From positions 1-23,332 of IMG/VR virus record IMGVR_UViG_3300031851_000199: 23,332 bases of DNA. The stretch is one strand, 5' to 3'. The stretch comes from a virus. The notes below the pieces were generated by a model. It was not told the origin of the DNA. It saw nothing but the letters and a program-made list of their open reading frames with translations, and made no database searches. The position numbers and the translations under genes are program-made. The stretch's first letter is position 1. The number at the start of each line of letters is the position of its first letter. This document shows positions 16,652-23,332 of the stretch, in pieces.

Positions 16652-17854
16652 TTATTTATTCCATTTTATGCGCAACCTATTTGAGGAATCGTTTTCAACA
16701 ACTCTAACTTTACTATTTGAATTTTGTACAGCTGAATTATCGCTGCGAGGGGTCATATCAATATTTTTAGATTTTTTTACCGTTTCTTTTATAGCATCGG
16801 CACGGCCTTGCTCATAGAAATGGGCTGCTAATTTATCAGCATTCCTTCCGGCAAATAAAGCTTTATGATAATCACCAACTTTTTCCATTTCGCCTTCTTT
16901 GTTTAAATAAGGCTTAATAAAGTTGTCAATTGTTGATTGAGCTGTTTTTACTTTTTTTGTATCATCTACTTTGAACCTATATTTTTTTTCTCCAACTTTA
17001 AAATCAAAACCTTTGAATTCTTCGCTAAAGAAATTATTTGTTCTAGTGTCAAATGTGTTTTTTAATTTTTTTGCTCTTTCCTGTATTTTAGTTGCTTCGT
17101 TATAAAAGTCGTGAGCCTCTTTGTATTCTTCAGGTACTTCATTTTGCTTTCTTAACTTAAGATCTGCATAGTATTTTTCCTTGGAATCATTAAAATGCTT
17201 TTGAGCTTTATATAATTCTTCTTTAAATGCTAATTGCTTTGCTTTAATTTCAGAAGGTTCTGCAACCTCTTCATCATAAGCAAAATCTTTTTGCATTAAA
17301 AAATTAATATCCTCGTTATTTAAATGAGGTTTATTATTTTTATAATATTCATAAACTAATGTGGTATTATCCATTTTAGAATAGTCTCTATTAAGATTAA
17401 CATAATCTTCCAAAGTACCATTCGTATCTTGCATAAATTCTACTAGCTTTTGAACATCTTCTGGGTATTCGTTTGTTTGTACAACGTCTTGTTCAGCATC
17501 TTGTACAATTTCTTGTTCAGATTCTTCTACAACCTCTAACGCTTCTTCTTCTTTTTCTTCACTTTGTTCGGTAAGCTCTTCAATGCTTTCTTGCTTGTTT
17601 TCTTCACGAACTTCTTCGCTAGCTTCGGATTCGTCGCGTACAGATACCTCATCTGTGCCTTGCTTTTCACTGGCATTGTTTTCTTGTGTTGGAGGGGTAT
17701 CAACATTAACGCGATATACGCCATCGTCTTGAAACCCGTAGTTAGAATCTACTTCGCCACTTTCTATTGCTTGTTCAAGCACTGCAGCTTCTTTTTCTTG
17801 CGGTGAAGTTTCTTCATTAACTTCAACCGCTTTTACTTTAACGTTTTCTTCCAT
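16652..17854 (-). CDS. Acidic scaffold-like head assembly protein
   Basis: This 400-residue protein is strongly acidic in its first 130 residues, with long Glu-rich stretches at about 60-125. A conserved-looking stretch follows at about 130-190 (L-E-D-Y-V-N-L-N-R-D-Y-S, then Y-E-Y-Y-K-N-N-K-P-H-L). A Lys/Glu-rich coiled-coil region spans about 200-270, and a short basic tail ends in R-L-R-I-K-W-N-K. An acidic helical body with a basic C-terminal tail, encoded just before the capsid gene, is the usual form of a phage scaffolding protein, where the tail contacts the coat. The assignment rests on composition and place. The Glu-rich arm overlaps another reading frame that encodes a basic 46-residue protein (17536-17676), which may explain its odd codon use. 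The gene starts 23 bases after the portal stop. Confidence 0.78.
   Translation of the reverse strand: MEENVKVKAVEVNEETSPQEKEAAVLEQAIESGEVDSNYGFQDDGVYRVNVDTPPTQENNASEKQGTDEVSVRDESEASEEVREENKQESIEELTEQSEEKEEEALEVVEESEQEIVQDAEQDVVQTNEYPEDVQKLVEFMQDTNGTLEDYVNLNRDYSKMDNTTLVYEYYKNNKPHLNNEDINFLMQKDFAYDEEVAEPSEIKAKQLAFKEELYKAQKHFNDSKEKYYADLKLRKQNEVPEEYKEAHDFYNEATKIQERAKKLKNTFDTRTNNFFSEEFKGFDFKVGEKKYRFKVDDTKKVKTAQSTIDNFIKPYLNKEGEMEKVGDYHKALFAGRNADKLAAHFYEQGRADAIKETVKKSKNIDMTPRSDNSAVQNSNSKVRVVENDSSNRLRIKWNK
17536..17676 (-). CDS. Overprinted small basic phage protein (46 aa) inside the scaffold-like gene
   Basis: In a second frame on the same strand, an ATG at 17676 opens a 46-codon ORF. The product begins MPVKSKAQMRYLYATNPKLA and continues with K-K-F-V-K-K-T; it then has S-L-P-N-K-V and ends in a run of lysines. 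The K-S-K-A-Q-x-R-(Y/F) opening and the late L-P-x-K-V match a family of short basic proteins I know from many phage genomes; their role is unclear to me. The frame extends upstream to an ATG at 17724, but the added 16 residues do not fit the family. Codons such as CGC, GCG, TCC and ACG are unusually GC-rich for this genome, which suggests that the basic frame is or was selected. No Shine-Dalgarno is present, as for its neighbours. A chance Lys-rich shadow of the Glu-rich frame is the alternative. Confidence 0.6.
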   Translation of the reverse strand: MPVKSKAQMRYLYATNPKLAKKFVKKTSKKALKSLPNKVKKKKKKR

Positions 17855-17857
17855 AAG

Positions 17858-17870
17858 ATATAATATAATA
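17858..17870 (-). promoter_or_regulatory. A/T-rich 13-mer upstream of the scaffold-like gene
   Basis: TATTATATTATAT, read on the minus strand, lies three bases before the ATG at 17854, in the 23-base gap after the portal gene. It is identical to the 13-mer before the 257-residue gene. It could assist SD-independent initiation or act as a -10-like element; the sequence does not decide between them. Confidence 0.3.
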
Positions 17871-17877
17871 GTTTAAT

Positions 17878-20301
17878 TTACTTTGCTTCAAACCTAGATA
17901 AATCAAAACCGCCTAGTACATCGTTGCCTTTCGACTCAAATGACTTTTTTGGTTTTTCTGTTTTAGGTGGGCCAGCTATAGAACTTACTGATATTTTTTT
18001 ATCAGCAATTCTTTCTTGCGTTTCAGATTGTTTTTCAACTAATTCTTTTTGTGCAGATAATTCTAATTCTTTTAATTTTACATTAAGATCATATTCAAAT
18101 TGCATAAGCTGCTTTTTTGTTTCAGCTTCAAATTGCATTTTCTTAATATTTAGTTCATTTTCAGCAGTAGATATTTGAATAGCAGAATCAGCTTTAACCT
18201 GAGCAGCTTGCGATTTTGCATTTTCAATACCAATCTGTGCTTCACCCTGGGCCTGGGCTTGAGCTACCGAAGCGGCTTGCGCAGCTTGTTGGTCTACAGC
18301 TTGTTTCTTCAGTCTTCTAAACTTAAGCAATTGATTAGCTAGTTTAATATTCCTAACCTCTCTTATATCAATAGCGTCTTCTAAAAATATGCTCTGTTGT
18401 GACAAAGCCATTTGTATATTAGCTTCTAAAGCTGCTTTTTCGTTTTCATCTGGTTGCAGATCTAAAAATATTCCAAAATCATGCAAATGTAACTTATCTA
18501 ACTCTCTTAAAGAGCCTACGGAGAATTGTCCCAAACTTGTTATAAACGCATCTCTTGTTGGATGAAATTCTAACACATCTTTAAATCTTGTTGATATTGC
18601 TTCGGCTAAGGTGATAGTAATAAAAAGACTAGAGTCTAATATATGCCTTGTAGCAACATTGCTATTAGCAGCCGCCATTTTTTGTACACCAACTAATGCT
18701 TTAGGGTCAGGATCAGAACCATCACGCGCTTCATTAAGCCCTGTAATGTCTCTTATCATCTGTAGGTATTGGTTATATGCACCAATTAATAATTGCACTT
18801 GGTTTCCACCACCACCCGGTAATTCTTGAATAGGCACTTTTCCTGGATTAGGGTCTCCATCTACAGTTAAAGATCTACCGATAATAGATCCTGTTTGAAA
18901 ATACATGTTTAATGCTTCTTGAGGATTGTAACTTGTGCCGTTGCCTAAGTCAATTTCCGCAAGTCCATCTGCGTCTATATAAACGCCTGAAGGAGTCATT
19001 CTTTGTATTGCTTGCTGCAGCTTTAAATGTGTTAGCTGAACTAAATCAGCATAAGGTGTCATTTTAGAAACTAAAGAGTCTATTTTACCTTTGTATATTC
19101 TAGGGGCGGCTACTATGTAATTCATTAATACTTTATTAGTATTTGAATGCGGCCTTACCATATTAGTTGCTTTTTTCCATTTCAAAAGCTTATTAGCACC
19201 CAATATATAAACCCCCTCATATATAACCTCTTGTGCTCTTGCTACTCTTTCAAACCTTGTTCTTTTATCTTTTGGTGGATCAAAAGAATCGTCTTTTTCT
19301 ATTGCTTTTTCAGCGCCTGAAGATATTTCTTTTATTTTATAAACATTTTTCTCCCATGTTTTCCAATTAAAATAAAGAACCGTGGCTATATTATTATCGT
19401 AACTTTGGTCGCCCTCTGCATTATAATTTATATTATAATTTTGGTAGCCATTACTTTTTTTAGCAAGGTCTCCAATTTCTTCATTTGATAGTTGAGGAAA
19501 TTGTTTTTTAAGCTCGTTTATTTTTATTGTTTTTACTTCTCCAAAATAATAACAATCTGAAAAATAAGGATCCTCTGTATAGGACCATATTAAATTTGCA
19601 GGGTCAACGTAGTCTAATTTTATACCATCTGTATTGTTAAAGGAATGCTTTACAGCCCCAATTCCTAGCACAGTTATATCATAATCAACCCTGGGTTTTA
19701 TGTAATCATATTTATTTTGATTAAATATATTTTCTATAGCTTGCTCTTCAGCTATTTCAATACCTTGCTTATAATTAAGCTGCATAAATAGATCTAACTC
19801 TTCTGTTGAGCCTGGCAATTTTTCTCTTTCTATATTTCTTACATTAGCGCCTAATTCTTTTTCAATAAGTCCTAGCATTGAATCGGTATTCATATCTCTT
19901 TGAATACCCTCTACATACTGAGTTCTTTGGCCAGTAGATATGGAGTCTTCGCCTACAGCCCTTACATTGTACAGTCTATCTTGCATACCATTAACTACGA
20001 TATCAACAAACTTAGGTATAATAGGTACAGGCTTCCAATCTAAATTAAGGTATGATAAATCTCCATTAATTGCAAATTCATCTTTGTATTTTCTAATAGA
20101 TTGCTCGCCTCTGGCATATAATCTTAATCTATGAAAATTATCTTTAAGTTCATAATATTTGCCTTGGCTACCATTGCCACTATTAAACCACTCTTGTTCT
20201 ATAGCCGTGGCTACCGCCGTACCGTATTCAACACTTTTTTTCTCAGAATCAGAAACAGCCTGACTAGGGAATTGAGAATACTTATTTTTTATTTTTGCCA
20301 T
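17878..20301 (-). CDS. Portal protein
   Basis: This 807-residue protein would form the dodecameric ring at the packaging vertex, through which DNA enters and leaves. The call rests on its place directly after the large terminase (2-base gap), on length in the range of podovirus and crAss-like portals, and on sequence character. Residues 1 to about 450 are an alpha/beta body. A P-G-G-G-G-N-Q loop precedes a helical stretch containing I-R-D-I-T-G-L-N-E-A-R-D-G, a helix-turn pattern typical of portal stem regions. From about 665 to 770 there is a long Ala/Gln- then Lys/Glu-rich helix, like the C-terminal barrel of the P22 portal. The last 35 residues are Lys/Pro-rich and probably flexible. The ATG at 20301 lies in a TTAAATAAAT leader without Shine-Dalgarno. 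Confidence 0.87.
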   Translation of the reverse strand: MAKIKNKYSQFPSQAVSDSEKKSVEYGTAVATAIEQEWFNSGNGSQGKYYELKDNFHRLRLYARGEQSIRKYKDEFAINGDLSYLNLDWKPVPIIPKFVDIVVNGMQDRLYNVRAVGEDSISTGQRTQYVEGIQRDMNTDSMLGLIEKELGANVRNIEREKLPGSTEELDLFMQLNYKQGIEIAEEQAIENIFNQNKYDYIKPRVDYDITVLGIGAVKHSFNNTDGIKLDYVDPANLIWSYTEDPYFSDCYYFGEVKTIKINELKKQFPQLSNEEIGDLAKKSNGYQNYNINYNAEGDQSYDNNIATVLYFNWKTWEKNVYKIKEISSGAEKAIEKDDSFDPPKDKRTRFERVARAQEVIYEGVYILGANKLLKWKKATNMVRPHSNTNKVLMNYIVAAPRIYKGKIDSLVSKMTPYADLVQLTHLKLQQAIQRMTPSGVYIDADGLAEIDLGNGTSYNPQEALNMYFQTGSIIGRSLTVDGDPNPGKVPIQELPGGGGNQVQLLIGAYNQYLQMIRDITGLNEARDGSDPDPKALVGVQKMAAANSNVATRHILDSSLFITITLAEAISTRFKDVLEFHPTRDAFITSLGQFSVGSLRELDKLHLHDFGIFLDLQPDENEKAALEANIQMALSQQSIFLEDAIDIREVRNIKLANQLLKFRRLKKQAVDQQAAQAASVAQAQAQGEAQIGIENAKSQAAQVKADSAIQISTAENELNIKKMQFEAETKKQLMQFEYDLNVKLKELELSAQKELVEKQSETQERIADKKISVSSIAGPPKTEKPKKSFESKGNDVLGGFDLSRFEAK

Positions 20302-20303
20302 AT

Positions 20304-22532
20304 TTATTTAATTAGCGTACTTTGATCGCCCTCATTCTTATACTTAGAGAATGAAAAATTTAGTTTTTTTGTTGTTCGTTCTTGCCTTGGGCGATATAAA
20401 TGTTTTCTACATGCCATTATAGCTAACCCACTGCTTATAGAAGCATCGTGAGCCGTACGTTTTGATATATCGAATTTAGCCCAGTCTTCTAATGTTCTTT
20501 GAAAATGCATATTACCGTGGTTATCGCCTTGATTACCAACGTTTTCTTCTATATATGATTCAATTGCAGCCGCGTGAGCTTGCTTTATGTCTTCTGATGT
20601 ATTAGGTATACCACCTAATTCTATTTCAGATTTAGACAATGCACCCCGTAATTTATCAGGCCGGTTCATAGAAAAACCTCTATACCCTCTTCTTTTTAAA
20701 TGATAAAGTAATCTTGGCTTGTTATTTTCTGCAAGTATTGGCATACCATAAAATGCTATCGCCATAAGTACATCTTCAAAAAAAACTTCTGCTGTTTGAG
20801 GTCTTGCGACATATTCTAAAAAGAATTTGCTTGACGGGAACTCGGGTTGCATTGAAAAGGTTGTTAAGCCATGTAACGCTCCGTTTGATCCTCCGCCACC
20901 AACAGTACCGGAAATATCATAACTATCACAACCAAATGCGCCGTAGTCTATATTACCAGGATATTTAATACCATTTTTTTCAATAATGTTATTTCTGAGC
21001 TCTAGCTTAGGTATCCAACTAATAAAAAATCTACCGTTTTTAGTAGGTGTCCAAATTACTTCTGTATCTTTTATTCCGTTTTTCCAAGAAAAACTCCCTT
21101 GAGCAACATAACCTTTTGAAGTCATTTCTTCGTTATGATCTATTTGCTCGTATATTTTTGTTAAATTAAATAAAGAATGTAATGTTTCATCCCTAAAAGC
21201 GTGTTTTTCACTTCTAGGAAATTGTCTGTAATATTCGTTTAATGCGTCCGCATCATTCTTTAATCCTTCTACCTCATTTTCCCAGTGCTCAATAACTCCC
21301 GCACGAATGAGGCCTCCATCAATTCCTTCAACCGGAGATGATGGTGTTTCGAACACAGGGTATCCATACTTATTAATGAACCCTTCGTAGCCCCATTCCA
21401 TAGGTATGAACAAAGAATATAGTCCACTTGAAGTCTGTCCATTTTTATTTCGCTTGTTAACATCTGAGTTGTAATATAATTTTTTAAAATTATCACCGCC
21501 TTTATTTAAAGCGTTAGAGGTAGACCCCATCATGCATTTGCCAACAACTCTAGCGCCTAATCTTAAACAGGTTTTTGTAACTCTCCAGTTGTTTAATATA
21601 TTATCAGGTCTTTCCCATTTACCGGATTCATCATGAACTAATAGTATTAGTTTTTCTCCATCATAACTATTATCTCCTGTATTTTTCCAGTCAATTGTTG
21701 TATCTAAACCCTGCCCTAATAATTCATCATCTGATTCTTTAAAAGAATTTCTAGTTAATCTTCTTGATGGTAATTTATAAGACAACTCTGTTTTTGGTCT
21801 TTCCATACCATCTTGTATGGGTTTAAAAAAGAATGGATAATTTACCGAGATCGGTACAACCTTGTCGGTAAACATTTTTTTCGCATCAGCACCCGTTTTC
21901 GATAATATACCGAACCTAGAGTCTCTTGACGTCGTAGCCACATTAACAGTTTCTGATGATGCCATGAAGCTAAAGCCAGACCGTCTATTCTTGAGGTAGC
22001 ACATTCCGTAACACCTATAGTCCGCCTTACAGGCTTCCCAAAAGTAATAGAATATTCTGTTTGCCTGCCTAAATTCGGGCGCACCCACGTCAATCTTTGT
22101 CCAGTTGAGGTACATATAGTGTGACCCTGTAATGTAACACGGTTCACTGTTGCACATGAACCAATACCCATCATTCCTATGATTAAACTCAACATCAATA
22201 TATTTATAGTATTGCTCTTTAGTTTGTTCTGGATGGTTTTTAAATTCATGTATTGATCTTATTCTTTTTAAAGATTCTGGTCTTTCCCTTCTTATAAATA
22301 TTTGATCTTCAGCTTTTAGCTTTTGACCATCTATTTTTTCAGGGGTTTGAGGTATTGCTATCTTAAGACCTTGAACCTCATATATATCTCCGATTGTACC
22401 GTCTTTACTTATGACTACGCAATCTAAATCATCGTCGTAGCCGTACTTATATTTTTTAAGCCTATTTTTTTTTCTTACTTCTTTAGTATCGAGGTGATCT
22501 CTGGTAATGTTATAAAGTGATTGTTTATACAT
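20304..22532 (-). CDS. terL: Terminase large subunit
   Basis: This 742-residue DNA-packaging motor combines an ATPase with a headful or site-specific nuclease. The ATPase has a variant Walker A, K-N-R-R-S-G-F-S (181-188), lacking the usual G-K-S/T. Its Walker B is L-I-L-L-V-H-D-E (295-302, with D301 and E302), and a G-S-T-S-N coupling motif lies at 336-340. The RuvC-like nuclease would use D536 (G-C-D-S-Y-D), E602 (A-E-N-N) and D696 (A-H-D-A-S). The G-Y-W-F and S-H-Y-M-Y-L-N segment at 122-143 is a familiar lead-in in terminases of this type. The long N-terminus and R-R-x-G-F-S signature fit crAss-like and related Bacteroidota phages. The ATG overlaps the preceding stop by one base (TAATG). 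No clear small subunit is seen. Confidence 0.93.
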   Translation of the reverse strand: MYKQSLYNITRDHLDTKEVRKKNRLKKYKYGYDDDLDCVVISKDGTIGDIYEVQGLKIAIPQTPEKIDGQKLKAEDQIFIRRERPESLKRIRSIHEFKNHPEQTKEQYYKYIDVEFNHRNDGYWFMCNSEPCYITGSHYMYLNWTKIDVGAPEFRQANRIFYYFWEACKADYRCYGMCYLKNRRSGFSFMASSETVNVATTSRDSRFGILSKTGADAKKMFTDKVVPISVNYPFFFKPIQDGMERPKTELSYKLPSRRLTRNSFKESDDELLGQGLDTTIDWKNTGDNSYDGEKLILLVHDESGKWERPDNILNNWRVTKTCLRLGARVVGKCMMGSTSNALNKGGDNFKKLYYNSDVNKRNKNGQTSSGLYSLFIPMEWGYEGFINKYGYPVFETPSSPVEGIDGGLIRAGVIEHWENEVEGLKNDADALNEYYRQFPRSEKHAFRDETLHSLFNLTKIYEQIDHNEEMTSKGYVAQGSFSWKNGIKDTEVIWTPTKNGRFFISWIPKLELRNNIIEKNGIKYPGNIDYGAFGCDSYDISGTVGGGGSNGALHGLTTFSMQPEFPSSKFFLEYVARPQTAEVFFEDVLMAIAFYGMPILAENNKPRLLYHLKRRGYRGFSMNRPDKLRGALSKSEIELGGIPNTSEDIKQAHAAAIESYIEENVGNQGDNHGNMHFQRTLEDWAKFDISKRTAHDASISSGLAIMACRKHLYRPRQERTTKKLNFSFSKYKNEGDQSTLIK

Positions 22533-22774
22533 TATTTTATTCTATCTTCTACACCTAAAAATTTTACTTTATCTTCAGTTTTTTTATCTGACGACAACTC
22601 TTCTATTTTTTCTATAATTTTAAATGAGTCTTCAATTGCCACCCATTTAGCCTGCGCTGCTATTTTTGCTTTCTCAGGTTCTAATTCAACTAAATTAATT
22701 TTTTGTCTTATAACTTTATCAAGTTCAATTAAAGCAATTTCTGAAGCTTCAATTACTTTCTTCCTTCGATTCAT
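22532..22774 (-). CDS. Small helical protein before terL (80 aa), unknown
   Basis: Not recognised. The 80-residue product begins M-N-R-R-K-K, is predicted by eye to be almost all helix, and ends in a Lys/Glu-rich tail. It overlaps the upstream Cpn10-like gene by 26 bases and terL by one base, so the three are probably translated together. Its place would suit a small terminase subunit, but it is shorter than most and no DNA-binding helix-turn-helix is evident; that assignment is only a possibility. Confidence 0.7.
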   Translation of the reverse strand: MNRRKKVIEASEIALIELDKVIRQKINLVELEPEKAKIAAQAKWVAIEDSFKIIEKIEELSSDKKTEDKVKFLGVEDRIK

Positions 22775-23327
22775 ATTTTATTGTAATTTGATTTGATAAA
22801 ACTCTATATAATTTTTGACCCTCAATATTAAACTCATATTCAGAATCAGGCGTAAAGCCCACCACGTCTCCTATAGAGACTCCTAACAAGCTTAAAGCGT
22901 CGTTGCTATACACAAGCTCTCCGTGTAATTGTTTCTCTTTTAAAACGCTCCATTTTGATTCGTTGCTTATTGGCTTTACAAAGCAATAACCGCTTAAACA
23001 TTTCCAGTTACCATTTCTTTTATAAGCGTATATTTGATCCGGTGCAACTAAGAATTGATTTTCATTTACAAAGCTAGATGAATTTTTTTCTTTACCATAA
23101 ATATCAATCCATCTTCTAAAAACATTGTGATGCAAAATAACTTCATCTTCTTTTTTTATTTCGCTATCAAACATTATAGGTAATGATATTACTTTGCCAA
23201 TTCTATTTGTATACATGTAATCCCTCTCGGATATTTCTGTATTAAGTATTAACTCTTTGTCTTCTACAGTCGTAGAGTTATTATATCTATTTTCAGAATA
23301 TATAATATAATTGTAAAGTGATCGCAT
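22749..23327 (-). CDS. Tandem GroES/Cpn10-like co-chaperonin-type protein
   Basis: This 192-residue protein seems to contain two Cpn10-like barrels. The first (about 1-118) opens with S-L-Y-N-Y-I-I-Y, has N-R-I-G-K-V-I-S-L-P and K-K-E-D-E-V-I-L, and closes at V-A-P-D-Q-I-Y-A. The second (about 112-185) has H-G-E-L-V-Y, G-V-S-I-G-D-V-V-G-F and Y-R-V-L-S-N-Q-I-T-I. GroES proteins share this order: an opening P-L-x-D/N-x-V/I strand, a G-x-V strand, a G-D-x-V/I-x-F strand and a closing I-(L/Y)-A. A phage-encoded Cpn10 (as T4 gp31) would work with host GroEL to fold the capsid protein. There is no clear mobile loop of the usual type, so activity is uncertain. Only five bases precede the ATG, so a start further upstream cannot be excluded. 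Confidence 0.7.
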   Translation of the reverse strand: MRSLYNYIIYSENRYNNSTTVEDKELILNTEISERDYMYTNRIGKVISLPIMFDSEIKKEDEVILHHNVFRRWIDIYGKEKNSSSFVNENQFLVAPDQIYAYKRNGNWKCLSGYCFVKPISNESKWSVLKEKQLHGELVYSNDALSLLGVSIGDVVGFTPDSEYEFNIEGQKLYRVLSNQITIKYESKEESN

Positions 23328-23332
23328 TAATA

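Noticed and set aside
21269-21496. A 75-codon same-strand ORF inside terL.
   Set aside because: No family resemblance, fully covered by terL, composition typical of a shifted frame.
21842-22249. A 135-codon same-strand ORF inside terL whose start resembles a lipoprotein signal (hydrophobic stretch then I-G-S-C).
   Set aside because: It lies wholly within the conserved ATPase part of terL, its remainder has no recognisable pattern, and its residues look like an out-of-frame reading; the lipobox is probably chance.
1-23332. tRNA genes, CRISPR arrays, insertion sequences, integrase or attachment sites.
   Set aside because: None was seen; nearly all sequence is occupied by minus-strand coding regions and no gap is large enough for more than a small regulatory element.

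Overview
The window looks like the virion-structure module of a tailed phage, most probably a short-tailed (podovirus-type) phage of a marine or aquatic Bacteroidota host. Every supported gene lies on the minus strand, so the functional order runs from the right edge to the left. The DNA is AT-rich and packed: no gap exceeds about 65 bases, and several genes overlap by 1 to 35 bases. Three observations point to Bacteroidota. Start codons almost never have a Shine-Dalgarno sequence and instead sit in A/T-rich leaders. The tail protein ends in a BACON-like domain. The order large terminase, portal, scaffold-like protein, capsid protein, connectors, giant 'stabilisation' protein resembles that of crAss-like phages. 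The crAss-like link is an inference from gene order and remembered family features, not from a search.

Right edge to middle (23327 to 15108): a 192-residue protein that reads as two GroES/Cpn10-like barrels; a small helical protein of unknown role; the large terminase subunit, with recognisable ATPase and nuclease motifs; an 807-residue portal with a long C-terminal coiled coil; an acidic scaffold-like protein; and the major capsid protein. A strong rho-independent terminator follows the capsid gene. Inside the acidic arm of the scaffold-like gene, on the same strand in another frame, lies a 46-codon ORF for a very basic protein that resembles a small phage protein family; it is probably a real overprinted gene.

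Middle to left edge (15043 to 1): a conserved protein of unknown role, two likely connector or tail-ring proteins, and a 1455-residue tail 'stabilisation'-type protein whose C-terminal third carries Ig-like domains, a cupredoxin-like domain with a complete set of possible copper ligands, and the BACON-like domain. Next come a 79-residue unknown, a cupin-fold protein, and three probable internal (ejected) virion proteins. The first of these has a glycine zipper and 11-residue repeats. The last is more than 1544 residues long, runs off the left edge, and ends in the window with the start of a HAD-type phosphatase domain.

Together the genes would package DNA (terminase, portal), build the head (scaffold, capsid, possibly the Cpn10-like chaperone), join head to tail (connectors), bind the cell surface (giant tail protein) and move DNA into the host (internal proteins). 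No replication, integration, lysis, tRNA or CRISPR feature was seen.
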